A stretch of DNA of 43,901 nucleotides from Equadaptatus sp045642025 (GTDB taxonomy: Bacteria > Synergistota > Synergistia > Synergistales > Synergistaceae). The stretch spans positions 1 through 43,901 of the forward strand of contig JAZUIB010000055.1 of assembly GCA_045642025.1 (NCBI GenBank). Reading direction: 5' to 3'. A program made the translations under genes and the position numbers. The notes under the pieces are model-generated. The model searched no databases. It saw only the letters and a program-made list of their open reading frames with translations, and had not been told where the DNA came from. This document shows positions 24,670-32,903 of this stretch, piece by piece; the first letter of the stretch is position 1; each line of letters begins with the position of its first letter.

Positions 24670-25200
24670 ATGCAAGAAGAAAAAGTCTATAACATGGAAG
24701 ACAAACAAAACAGCGGAGCGGAGTTTGATTATGAAATAGTCAATAAGCGCATAAAACCGCTTGCCGAACAATTAATAGGCAAGTTTGATGAACTTAAGCA
24801 CATTGATCCGGACAAAATTCTTTTTGTCCTTAATCACAAAACCGCAGGCAGCAAAAATCACATAGTTCTTGCACACACAACAAGGATACCTGAAAAATGG
24901 ACAGAAATGATTTATCAGCTTGCTGGAGTTTCATATTTTTACAAAATGGAATTTTATGCCAAAACAACAGCCGCCCTTGATGAAAGCCAAATGGTTGCAC
25001 TTCTGTACAGCGAGCTGCGCCGCATCGGACCAGAAGGAAAAATGCTTGTTCCAGATGTTCATGACTGGTGGCAGGTTGTCATAGGACTCGGCAGAAAGTG
25101 GTTTTACCCAAACGAAACTTGCGCAAATCTGCTTGATGAAGGTGTGGACTGGAAAAAACTTATGGGACAGTTTTATGAAGAGATAAAAACAGAGGAATAG
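24670..25200 (+). CDS. Zincin-like protein resembling the putative phage metallopeptidase family, motif degenerate
   Basis: This 176-residue cytosolic protein has no signal peptide. Its layout, HIDPDKILFV (44-53), then a long stretch to ALLYSELRRIGPEGK and VPDVHDW (128-133), resembles a family of putative phage-type metallopeptidases whose active motif reads YHELLHI with a following HD.xDW. Here the HExxH is SELRR (114-118), so both zinc histidines are lost while the Glu stays. His131 in VHDW remains. It would therefore be a non-catalytic relative or use a different chemistry. A GGAGG Shine-Dalgarno precedes the ATG, and the gene has its own terminator. The family link is from memory of the motif pattern and is moderately secure. 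Confidence 0.6.
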   Translation: MQEEKVYNMEDKQNSGAEFDYEIVNKRIKPLAEQLIGKFDELKHIDPDKILFVLNHKTAGSKNHIVLAHTTRIPEKWTEMIYQLAGVSYFYKMEFYAKTTAALDESQMVALLYSELRRIGPEGKMLVPDVHDWWQVVIGLGRKWFYPNETCANLLDEGVDWKKLMGQFYEEIKTEE

Positions 25201-25242
25201 AGTTACAAGAAACAAAGAACCTGTGTGTTATATACAAATTAA

Positions 25243-25274
25243 CAAAAGCGGACAGTTATAACTGTCTGCTTTTG
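25243..25274. terminator. Bidirectional terminator between convergent genes
   Basis: A 14-bp stem with one G-T pair (CAAAAGCGGACAGT with its partner) and a TATA loop. It closes the zincin-like gene and the leftward GGGtGRT operon, whose stop is at 25287. Confidence 0.88.
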
Positions 25275-25286
25275 TTGCTTTAATAC

Positions 25287-26285
25287 TTATTTAAGAGCTT
25301 CTGAAACTGCTACTGCTACTGCTACGGAAGCGCCGACCATAGGGTTATTGCCCATTCCTATAAGCCCCATCATTTCAACATGTGCCGGAACAGAAGAAGA
25401 ACCTGCAAACTGCGCATCACTGTGCATTCTTCCCATTGTGTCTGTCATGCCGTAACTTGCAGGACCTGCAGCCATATTATCTGGATGAAGTGTGCGTCCT
25501 GTGCCGCCGCCGGATGCGACAGAGAAGTATTTTCTGCCATTTTCTATTGCCCATTTCTTGTATGTACCCGCAACAGGATGCTGGAAACGTGTTGGGTTGG
25601 ATGAGTTGCCAATGATTGAGACGTCAACGCCTTCATGTGCCATAATTGCAACACCTTCGCTGACGTCATCCGCACCGTAGCAACGAATTTTTGAGCGTTC
25701 GCCGTCAGAGAATTTAATCTCTTTTGTAATTGTGAGTTCTCCTGTGAAATAATCATATTTTGTTTCAACATAGGTAAAGCCGTTGATTCTTGAAATAATG
25801 TACGCTGCGTCTTTGCCTAGACCGTTAAGAATAACGCGAAGCGGTTCTTTGCGGACTTTGTCAGCAGAACGCGCGATACCAATTGCGCCTTCCGCAGCCG
25901 CAAAAGATTCATGCCCTGCGAGAAAACAGAAACATTTTGTTTCTTCTGTCAAAAGCATCGCGGCAAGATTTCCGTGACCGAGACCTACTTTGCGCCTGTC
26001 AGCAACAGATCCGGGAACACAGAAAGCCTGAAGACCTTCGCCGATTTTCTGTGCTGCTTCTGCCGCTGATTTCACCTCGGCTTTAATTGCGTGCGCCGCG
26101 CCTATTGTATATGCCCAGACAGCGTTTTCAAAAGCTATTCTTTGTACGCCTCGGACGATTGATTCGACATCTACACCCTTTGAGAGACAAAGGTCGCGCG
26201 CTTCTTCGAGACTGCCTATGCCATCTGCTTCGAGGAAAGGTTCAATCTGTTTAATTCTGCGTTCGTAGCCTTCAAACGTTACCAT
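25287..26285 (-). CDS. GGGtGRT protein
   Basis: This 332-residue protein carries the signature GGGTGRT at 259-265, which names an uncharacterised family found mainly in anaerobes. Other recognisable stretches are GLGHGNLAAMLL (101-112), CFCFLAGHESFAAAEGAIG (118-136) and an Ala/Val-rich C-terminus. The glycine-rich motif suggests phosphate or nucleotide binding, but no function is established that I know of. It lies 12 bp downstream of a NifU-like scaffold gene, a pairing I recall as recurrent, which hints at a role in metal-cluster handling. A terminator follows. The family call is firm; any biochemical role is inference. Confidence 0.85.
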   Translation of the reverse strand: MVTFEGYERRIKQIEPFLEADGIGSLEEARDLCLSKGVDVESIVRGVQRIAFENAVWAYTIGAAHAIKAEVKSAAEAAQKIGEGLQAFCVPGSVADRRKVGLGHGNLAAMLLTEETKCFCFLAGHESFAAAEGAIGIARSADKVRKEPLRVILNGLGKDAAYIISRINGFTYVETKYDYFTGELTITKEIKFSDGERSKIRCYGADDVSEGVAIMAHEGVDVSIIGNSSNPTRFQHPVAGTYKKWAIENGRKYFSVASGGGTGRTLHPDNMAAGPASYGMTDTMGRMHSDAQFAGSSSVPAHVEMMGLIGMGNNPMVGASVAVAVAVSEALK

Positions 26286-26297
26286 GAAAAACGCCTC

Positions 26298-26990
26298 CTA
26301 TTCCTTGCGCGGATCAATGTATTTGACAGCTTCGGCAAAACGACCGTAAGTGCCGATATTCTGCTGATATGCATCCCGCGGGTCGATGCCGTTTCTGATT
26401 GCTTCCATCATTTTACCGAGAGAAATATATTCATAGCCAATAACTTCACTATTACTGTCGAGAGCAAGGCGTGTGATGTAGCCTTCTGCCATCTCAAAAT
26501 AACGGACCCCTTTTGCGTTTGTGCCGTACATTGTGCCAACCTGAGAGCGAAGTCCTTTGCCAAGATCTTCGAGACCTGCACCTACTGTAAGACCGCCTTC
26601 TGAAAAGGCTGATTGTGAACGTCCGTAAGCAATCTGAAGGAATAGTTCGCGCATTGCCGTGTTGATAGCATCGCAGACAAGGTCTGTGTTGAGTGCCTCA
26701 AGCAATGTTTTGCCAGGAAGAATTTCAGCTGCCATAGCGGCTGAGTGTGTCATCCCTGAGCAGCCGAGAACTTCGACTAGTGCTTCCTGAATAATGCCGT
26801 CTTTGATATTGAGAGTCAGTTTGCATGCACCCTGCTGAGGCGCACAGCGGCCGACTCCATGAGTAAAACCTGAGATATCCTTAATTTCCTTTGCTTCCAC
26901 CCATTTACCCTCTTCAGGAATTGGCGCAGGTCCATGTTTAGGGCCTTTTGCCACTGGGCACATACACTCAACAGTTTTTGTGTACTCCAT
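26298..26990 (-). CDS. NifU/IscU-like iron-sulfur scaffold domain protein
   Basis: This 230-residue protein has an IscU-like core. The stretch VEVLGCSGMTHSAAMAAEIL (72-91) mirrors the IscU segment around its second cysteine, and CAPQQGAC (49-56) and CMCP (9-12) add further cysteines. It is longer than IscU (about 130 residues), with an extra C-terminal region ending DPRDAYQQNIGTYGRFAEAV. It is the first gene of a two-gene operon with the GGGtGRT gene, with a GGGAGG Shine-Dalgarno upstream. The usual partners (iscS cysteine desulfurase, iscA) are not nearby, so it may not serve general cluster assembly. Confidence 0.78.
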   Translation of the reverse strand: MEYTKTVECMCPVAKGPKHGPAPIPEEGKWVEAKEIKDISGFTHGVGRCAPQQGACKLTLNIKDGIIQEALVEVLGCSGMTHSAAMAAEILPGKTLLEALNTDLVCDAINTAMRELFLQIAYGRSQSAFSEGGLTVGAGLEDLGKGLRSQVGTMYGTNAKGVRYFEMAEGYITRLALDSNSEVIGYEYISLGKMMEAIRNGIDPRDAYQQNIGTYGRFAEAVKYIDPRKE

Positions 26991-27192
26991 ATTTAAACCT
27001 CCCTGTAAAATAAAGTAACTTATTGACGCTCATATTGTCATCCCAGCCGCTTCGTTCGGCATGCAGGGTTGTTGGTTATTAGCCACATGAGAACTAAATA
27101 GGAAACAAGAATTTAGTTTGCTGTACGCTCATTTTTGCCTGGCAGACGAAATCTGCAGTATCGTAAGCGCAGCTGTATATTACTTTCTTGTC
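26991..27192. other. Intergenic region with dispersed repeat
   Basis: A 202-bp gap without a gene. It contains a CCGCTTCGTTCGG string near 27050 and, at 27136-27168, a diverged copy of the hairpin module seen at 5064-5097 (GGCAGACGAAATCTGC, then GTATCGTAAGC). No terminator for the leftward phosphomannomutase gene is clear. Confidence 0.5.
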
Positions 27193-28581
27193 TTAATACT
27201 CCCACTCAAATTCAGGGCTTCCTGCGGCGCGCAGTCTGTGTTTCATGTCCTCGCAGATGTCAGCAAGAGCCTCTTTTGTTCTACCTTCACACCGTGCAAC
27301 AAGCACCGGCTGTGTGTTGGAAATGCGTACAAGCCCCCATCCGTTTTCGTAAATAATCCGTACTCCGTCAACGGTGATTACATTTAGTTTTTCCGACAAA
27401 GCTTGTTCTTTCACACGTTCGACAACACTGCGTTTTTTGTCCTCTGGGCAATTGTAGCGTGTTTCTGCTGTTGACGGATATTGTGGGATTTCTTCCATTA
27501 TATCTGAGAGTTTTCGGTCTGAATTTGAGAGAATCCTGCAAAGACGTTCCGCAGCATAAAAAGCATCGTCAAAACCGAAATATTCATCAGCAAAGAACAT
27601 ATGCCCCGAAACTTCACCTGAGAAAAGAGTATTCTCCTCCGCCATTTTTGCTTTTATCAGAGAATGTCCTGCACACCACCAGATCGGTTTACCGCCATGC
27701 TGTTCAACATCTTCCGGCAGAGCCATAGAACTTTTGACCTCACAAATTGCAACAGCTCCCGGATTTTTCGCAAGAATTTCCCGCCAGTAGAGAGCCATAA
27801 GCCTGTCACCGACAATCATATTGCCCTTGTTGTCAACTACACCAAGTCTGTCTGAGTCACCGTCATAACCAAAGCCCACGTCAGCATGCTCTTTTTTTAC
27901 AGTTTCTATGAGCGAAATCAAATTAGTACGTTTTGTAGGATCAGGATGGTGGTTGGGGAAATTTCCATTGGGTTCACTGAATAGATTAATGACCTCACAG
28001 CCGATTTTTCTGAAAACAGCAGGACCATACAAACCGCCGGTTCCGTTGCCGTAATCACAGACAACTTTCAGTTTTCTGCCGCCGAGTTTAATCTTCGAGA
28101 CAAGCATGTCAATGTATTCTTCTGTAATGTTAAGAGTTGAGAAGGTTCCAGGCTTGTCAGCAATAACAATATCGCCAGCTTCAATCATTCTGTAAATATT
28201 TTGAATTTCATCGCCCCAAAGTGTTGTTTTTTTGAAAGCAACCTTTAAACCGTTAAACTCCTTTGGGTTGTGACTGCCGGTAACTTGGATACCTCCGTCT
28301 GCGTTGCAGCGAAAAAAACTCCAATAGAAAGCTGGGGTTGAAGTAATTCCCAAATCTATGACATCCACGCCTGCGGAAAGAAGTCCATTTGCGAGGGCAG
28401 CTTTAATGCGGTTTGTAGAAAGACGCACATCACCACCGAGAGTTGCTTTTGAAACACCATTGCGAACGAGCCATGTACCATAAGCAAGAGCAATAAGTTC
28501 TACATTCTCGGATGTTAATTCCTCCTCTGCGAGACCGCGGATATCATATTCTCTGAAAATATATGCCGGTATTTTGGCCAC
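27193..28581 (-). CDS. Phosphomannomutase/phosphoglucomutase
   Basis: This 462-residue alpha-D-phosphohexomutase converts hexose 6-phosphates and 1-phosphates, supplying sugar nucleotides for envelope polysaccharides. The phosphoserine loop is TGSHNPKEFNG with Ser103, the metal loop DGDSDR is at 240-245, and a C-terminal phosphate loop reads RISNTQPVL. The best start is GTG at 28581 (VAKIPAYIF), with a GGGAG Shine-Dalgarno; a 46-residue longer frame would add a hydrophobic, low-complexity leader and is unlikely. Mannose versus glucose preference cannot be decided. The gene stands alone. Confidence 0.92.
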   Translation of the reverse strand: MAKIPAYIFREYDIRGLAEEELTSENVELIALAYGTWLVRNGVSKATLGGDVRLSTNRIKAALANGLLSAGVDVIDLGITSTPAFYWSFFRCNADGGIQVTGSHNPKEFNGLKVAFKKTTLWGDEIQNIYRMIEAGDIVIADKPGTFSTLNITEEYIDMLVSKIKLGGRKLKVVCDYGNGTGGLYGPAVFRKIGCEVINLFSEPNGNFPNHHPDPTKRTNLISLIETVKKEHADVGFGYDGDSDRLGVVDNKGNMIVGDRLMALYWREILAKNPGAVAICEVKSSMALPEDVEQHGGKPIWWCAGHSLIKAKMAEENTLFSGEVSGHMFFADEYFGFDDAFYAAERLCRILSNSDRKLSDIMEEIPQYPSTAETRYNCPEDKKRSVVERVKEQALSEKLNVITVDGVRIIYENGWGLVRISNTQPVLVARCEGRTKEALADICEDMKHRLRAAGSPEFEWEY

Positions 28582-28901
28582 AACAATACACTCCCAACTA
28601 CAGAGATATAATTTCAATAAAATTATACCGCTAAGAAGCGTGTTTTCGGCAATAAAAACAGAAAAAACAGAATTAAAAAAGAGTATAAAAAACCGATAAA
28701 AAGAAAGTGTTAAAAACAAAAGTCAGTAAAAATCAATATTTATAAACACAAAAAATAAAATTAAATCAACCTAAAAACTGCTAAAAAGACAGAAGGGTAC
28801 AAAAAAACGACATATTGGAAAAAAATAAAAGTCAAACATTTCGGGATTTACAAAGTGATGCAAAGAAAAATATATAATGGTAAAATAATACTATACAGGA
28901 G
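28582..28901. other. Divergent intergenic region, AT-rich
   Basis: A 320-bp A-rich gap between divergent genes, with no supported frame. Candidate -10 boxes are TATAAT (minus strand) at 28627-28622 for the mutase and TATAAT at 28873-28878 for nadE. Neither has a convincing -35. Nothing else is recognisable. Confidence 0.5.
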
Positions 28902-28931
28902 ATGAAGTTATATCCGAAAGGAGCTGGTTTT

Positions 28932-30989
28932 ATGCATGATGGTCTAATAAAAGTTGCTGCGGTAGCACCACGTCTTAAAGTAGCAGATTGTGAATACAAC
29001 GCAAAAGTACTGCATGAAACAATAAAAGCAGCGGCTGAAGCCGGCGTGTCGCTTCTTGCATTGCCTGAACTTGCGATAACAGGTTGTAGTTGCCAGGATC
29101 TTTTCTTCCAGACAAAACTTCAGCAGACAGCAAAAAGAACCCTGCTTAGTCTTGCTGAAACATGTCTGTGGCCGGTGGCAGCGGTTATAGGTCTTCCGTT
29201 TGAGCACGGCGGACAACTTTATGACAGTGTCGCTGTAATATATGAAGGAAAAATATTGGGAATTGTACCCAAAACTTTTATATCAGGACCTTTCGGGCGA
29301 TGGTTTGTACCTGCGCCTGACAAGAATAGTACAACAATCATAGGCGCAACGGAAGTTCCGTTCGGTGCAAACCTTCTCTTCAAATGTAATGCACTAACGG
29401 CATTTACCTTCGGCTGTGAAATAGGAGATGACCTGTTCCTCCCATTTGCTCCTGCCGAAAAACTTGCAACCGCAGGGGCAAACATTATAGTCAGTAGCAT
29501 AGCTGACCACGAGCTTGCAGAACGCTCTGAATACCGTCGTACAGCAGTAAGTGCACAGTCGTCAAGACTTATCACAGGACTTCTTTTTGCAAATGCTGGA
29601 GAAGAAGAGTCAACCTCTGACTATGTATATGGAGGCGAAAACTTTATTGTTGAAAACGGACAAATTCTTGCAAACGCAAAACCATTCGGCAACGGCTACT
29701 GCTCAACTGTTATTGACTTGCAGAAATTAAACGCAGAGCGTCGAAAACAGATCAATTACCCCAAACCCGATTTAGGAGGCTTTGATATAGTCCCTTTTGA
29801 TTTTCTCCTCCGCGAAACACGCCTGGAAAGACCGATACTTCAACAGCCCTTTGTTCCGGAAAAAAGAGCTGTTCGCCGGCAGCGCGCGGAGGAAATACTG
29901 CAAATCCAGGCACACGCACTTAAAAAACGCATAAAACACACCGGTGCAGAACGCCTTATTATAGGAATCTCCGGAGGTGTGGACTCCACGCTTGCACTTC
30001 TTGCCTGTGTTCGTGCAATTGATCTGCTTGGACGTCCGCACAGAGACATACTTGCATATACCATGCCCTGCTTTGGTACAAGCAACAGGACAAAGAATAA
30101 CGCGCAAAAGCTATGTGAAATTTTGGAAACCGAGTTTCGCGAAGTTGACATTAAAAAATCCGTGCGACAGCATTTCCGTGACCTCGGGCACAATGAAAGA
30201 ACACATGATGCTGTCTACGAAAACTCTCAGGCACGTGAACGCACTCAATTACTCATGGATGCGGCAAACATGGAAAACGGGCTGGTAATAGGCACCGGAG
30301 ATCTGTCAGAACTTGCGCTTGGATGGACAACCTATAACGGTGACCATATGTCAATGTATTCACTTAACGCAGGTATTCCCAAAACACTTGTCAGAGCGCT
30401 TGTCGAATATGAAGCCGAACAGACAGGAAACGAAGAACTTTGTGCTGTTCTTAAAGATATACTCTGTACGCCGGTAAGCCCCGAGCTGCTACCTGCAAAA
30501 AAAGGCAAAGAGCAGAAAACTGAAGGTCTTGTGGGTCCCTACGAGTTGCACGATTTCTTCCTATATTGGTTTGTGCGCTACGGTTTTTCACCGGCAAAAA
30601 TCGCGAGACTTGCAAAATATGCCTTTGAAAATGATTACCCGGAAGCAGAAATCCTCAAATGGCTCCGCACTTTTCTGTGCCGTTTCTTCACACAGCAGTT
30701 TAAACGCAGCTGTCAGCCGGACGGTGTAAAAACCGGAAGTGTTAGTCTGTCACCGCGCGAAGATTGGAAAATGCCGAGTGATGCTGCAGCTTCTATGTGG
30801 ATGGCAGAAATGGACAAAATTGACGAAGAGTACAAAACACGAGCAGCACGCAAAAGCACAACATATGCGGAATACAAAAAGAACCGTCGTGCGAAACGTA
30901 TTGCGAACACCGGACAAACACCGGAAGAAACAAAAGAAAAACCTAGTGTATCCTCAATGGATATTTTTCTTAAACAGTTCGGAGAGTAA
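28932..30989 (+). CDS. nadE: Glutamine-dependent NAD+ synthetase
   Basis: This 685-residue enzyme amidates nicotinate adenine dinucleotide to NAD+ with ammonia from glutamine. The N-terminal nitrilase-like glutaminase has its triad in place: Glu46 (PELAIT), Lys114 (IVPKTF) and Cys162 (FGCEIGD). The C-terminal synthetase has the ATP loop GISGGVDST (345-353). Beyond the usual family end near SPREDWKMPSDA there is a charged tail of about 65 residues rich in Lys, Arg and Thr. I chose the ATG at 28932 because AAAGGAGC lies 8 bases upstream; an ATG at 28902 is possible. An exported cyclophilin gene follows. Confidence 0.94.
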   Translation: MHDGLIKVAAVAPRLKVADCEYNAKVLHETIKAAAEAGVSLLALPELAITGCSCQDLFFQTKLQQTAKRTLLSLAETCLWPVAAVIGLPFEHGGQLYDSVAVIYEGKILGIVPKTFISGPFGRWFVPAPDKNSTTIIGATEVPFGANLLFKCNALTAFTFGCEIGDDLFLPFAPAEKLATAGANIIVSSIADHELAERSEYRRTAVSAQSSRLITGLLFANAGEEESTSDYVYGGENFIVENGQILANAKPFGNGYCSTVIDLQKLNAERRKQINYPKPDLGGFDIVPFDFLLRETRLERPILQQPFVPEKRAVRRQRAEEILQIQAHALKKRIKHTGAERLIIGISGGVDSTLALLACVRAIDLLGRPHRDILAYTMPCFGTSNRTKNNAQKLCEILETEFREVDIKKSVRQHFRDLGHNERTHDAVYENSQARERTQLLMDAANMENGLVIGTGDLSELALGWTTYNGDHMSMYSLNAGIPKTLVRALVEYEAEQTGNEELCAVLKDILCTPVSPELLPAKKGKEQKTEGLVGPYELHDFFLYWFVRYGFSPAKIARLAKYAFENDYPEAEILKWLRTFLCRFFTQQFKRSCQPDGVKTGSVSLSPREDWKMPSDAAASMWMAEMDKIDEEYKTRAARKSTTYAEYKKNRRAKRIANTGQTPEETKEKPSVSSMDIFLKQFGE

Positions 30990-31082
30990 AATAACACACG
31001 ACGATAAAACAAAAAGGAACAATATAAAAGACAATCTAAAAAAACAAAAAATCCGGCATTGCCGAAAAAACGGAGACATAAA

Positions 31083-31628
31083 ATGAAAATATTATATGCA
31101 ATTTGTATTACGGTTATCATCGCCTGCGGTATATTTTACATTACAACGTCAAAAGTAAAAGCAGCAGAGAGACCAATAGCAGTTTTTGAAACAAATCTCG
31201 GCAGTTTTGAAATTGAGCTCTACAAAGACCGCGCCCCTAAAACAGTCAAAAACTTTACGGACCTTGCAAACAGAAACTTCTATAACGGACTAAGCTTCCA
31301 TCGTGTAATTGATAATTTTATGATACAAGGCGGAGACCCTACAGGCATAGGTATGGGAGATGCTGGCTATACAATTCCCGATGAATTTGGAAAAGATCTC
31401 AAGCACGACACGAAAGGCATACTTTCCATGGCAAATGCAGGTCCTGACACGGGCAGCTGCCAGTTCTTCATTACACTTGTTCCATGTCCGTGGCTTGACG
31501 GCAAACATGCTGTTTTCGGGCATGTTGTAAAAGGCATGGACATAGTGGAAAAAATCGGACATGTTGCAACAGACGCACAGGATAGACCGCTCGAAAACGT
31601 AGTAATGAAGAAAGTTACCATAAAATAA
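31083..31628 (+). CDS. Exported cyclophilin-type peptidyl-prolyl isomerase
   Basis: This 181-residue protein has an N-terminal hydrophobic segment (about 3-22) ending in SKVKAAE, a signal peptide or anchor, so it probably works in the periplasm on prolyl bonds of exported proteins. The cyclophilin core is complete: FHRVI (72-76), QGGDPTG (82-88), the LSMANAGPDTGSCQFFIT block and WLDGKHAVFGHV. The start at 31083 follows a GGAGA Shine-Dalgarno; the frame opens 8 codons earlier with a basic stretch that I do not include. It lies 93 bp after nadE and may share its transcript. A terminator follows. Confidence 0.93.
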   Translation: MKILYAICITVIIACGIFYITTSKVKAAERPIAVFETNLGSFEIELYKDRAPKTVKNFTDLANRNFYNGLSFHRVIDNFMIQGGDPTGIGMGDAGYTIPDEFGKDLKHDTKGILSMANAGPDTGSCQFFITLVPCPWLDGKHAVFGHVVKGMDIVEKIGHVATDAQDRPLENVVMKKVTIK

Positions 31629-31652
31629 CTTACATGCTTACAAATGAAAGAA

Positions 31653-31680
31653 AAAACTCCGGGAAAAAACCGGAGTTTTA
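31653..31680. terminator. Bidirectional terminator after the cyclophilin gene
   Basis: A 10-bp stem AAAACTCCGG/CCGGAGTTTT with an A-rich loop and T-runs on both strands. It serves the cyclophilin gene and overlaps the stop codon of the convergent small cysteine-rich gene. Confidence 0.88.
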
Positions 31681-31953
31681 TTTTTTATGGCAATGGCATT
31701 TGTTTTCATTCATCATTTTCCATACAGGAGCATATATTTTAAGTAATACTTCTGCATTTTCTAAACATCCTCTGCCAGACGGCGAATGTGATGCGCACTC
31801 ATTGTTTTTGCAAAGCGGCAATTTTTCTTTCAGTTTTTCAAGAGTGTTTGCCCCTTCGGATATTTCAAAGATAACATCGCTTTTTGTTACTCCGTTTAGT
31901 ATACATACAGGATATTTCATTGCGGCATCACGCCATATTTTTTCAAGGTTCAT
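31678..31953 (-). CDS. Small cysteine-rich protein, possibly BFD-like [2Fe-2S]
   Basis: This 91-residue protein resembles the BFD-type [2Fe-2S] domain: YPVCILNGVTKSDVIFEISEGANTLEKL mirrors the opening of that fold, and CKNNEC (48-53) and C63 follow. The first motif, normally CxC, is CIL here, so the second cysteine is missing; Cys86 and Cys88 at the very end form a CHC tail. It could bind a cluster with different ligands, bind zinc, or be a relic. Its start shares the ATGA overlap with the upstream acetyltransferase gene, so the two are translated together. Confidence 0.55.
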   Translation of the reverse strand: MNLEKIWRDAAMKYPVCILNGVTKSDVIFEISEGANTLEKLKEKLPLCKNNECASHSPSGRGCLENAEVLLKIYAPVWKMMNENKCHCHKK

Positions 31954-32783
31954 TATTCTTCCTGTGTCTCTCTTTCTTCAAACATACGAACAGGAATTTC
32001 GTTTATGATTTCAAAGCCGCATGCTTCGTAGAAACCTCTGCCCTCTTCTGTAGCGAGCAGTACGAGTTTCTGCATTTTTGCGCAGTCCGTATGTTTGATT
32101 ATACCTTCAAGCAGACGTTTTGCATTGCCTTGAGCGCGCTGTTCCGGAACAACCGAGAAATAATAAAGACCATACCCGGCCATTGTCTTATGGAGCATTG
32201 CTGTGCCTATAATTTCAACACCGATTGTAAGTGCGTAAAAACTGTTTTCTGGACGGTGGAACAGATACTGCAGAAATTCATAATACCCTTGCGTAAGAAC
32301 GCCTTCTGCTGCAAAACCGCGCCACATTGCTTCACACCACTCAAAAAACATATGTTCGCCTTCAACTTCCACAACATCGCCGTACATGTCTTCTTTTTCC
32401 AACTCTTTGGAACTTTCTCCATGTGCAGGAACAGGGGCAGGCAGCTGTTTCATTTTTCTTTCGCGCGGATTATAAACCTGCATTGCCGTGAAATGTTTCC
32501 GGATAGTGCAGCCGCTGTTTTCAAGTACCTTGAGGAATACTCTGCCGGTGCCAGGGTTGTGCGGCACAATAAAGGGTACTTCATAGGTGTCAAAGAATTC
32601 TTTTACATTTGCTACATCTTCCGCGGTAATTTCAGTTGAAAAGAGAGCCCAGTTTTCATCTGCATAAGGGGTGCCTGAAAATGCGGCTATTGTACCGGAA
32701 TGCAGTTCAAACAGATCGCCGTATTCGCCGACCATCTTTATAAAAGAACGCAAATTTTGTCTGTAAAGTTCCAGTCCGTCCAT
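31953..32783 (-). CDS. GNAT family N-acetyltransferase
   Basis: This 276-residue protein carries a GNAT domain in its C-terminal half. The acetyl-CoA motif VVPEQRAQGNAKRLLEGI (211-228) fits the Q/R-x-x-G-x-G/A pattern, and FYEACGFEIINEIPVRMF closes the fold. The N-terminal 100 residues form a further domain (EITAEDVANVKEFFDTY, then VPHNPGTGRVFLKVLE), perhaps a second, degenerate GNAT repeat. The substrate is unknown. Its stop overlaps the start of the small BFD-like gene by 4 bases. Confidence 0.82.
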   Translation of the reverse strand: MDGLELYRQNLRSFIKMVGEYGDLFELHSGTIAAFSGTPYADENWALFSTEITAEDVANVKEFFDTYEVPFIVPHNPGTGRVFLKVLENSGCTIRKHFTAMQVYNPRERKMKQLPAPVPAHGESSKELEKEDMYGDVVEVEGEHMFFEWCEAMWRGFAAEGVLTQGYYEFLQYLFHRPENSFYALTIGVEIIGTAMLHKTMAGYGLYYFSVVPEQRAQGNAKRLLEGIIKHTDCAKMQKLVLLATEEGRGFYEACGFEIINEIPVRMFEERETQEE

Positions 32784-32851
32784 TTGAAATTACCTCTGTA
32801 TGTACAAATTTGACTAAAAGGTCACTTGATACAAGCGTATTTTCTTCCTCG

Positions 32852-32860
32852 TGCTATAAT
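32852..32860 (+). promoter_or_regulatory. Extended -10 promoter of the SUI1-like gene
   Basis: TGCTATAAT, 43 bases before the start at 32904. No -35 at a normal distance (TTGATA at 32826 is 23 bp away). Confidence 0.5.
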
Positions 32861-32903
32861 CATACCAAATTACACAGAAAATGTAAGGGAGATTTTATGC
32901 GTC

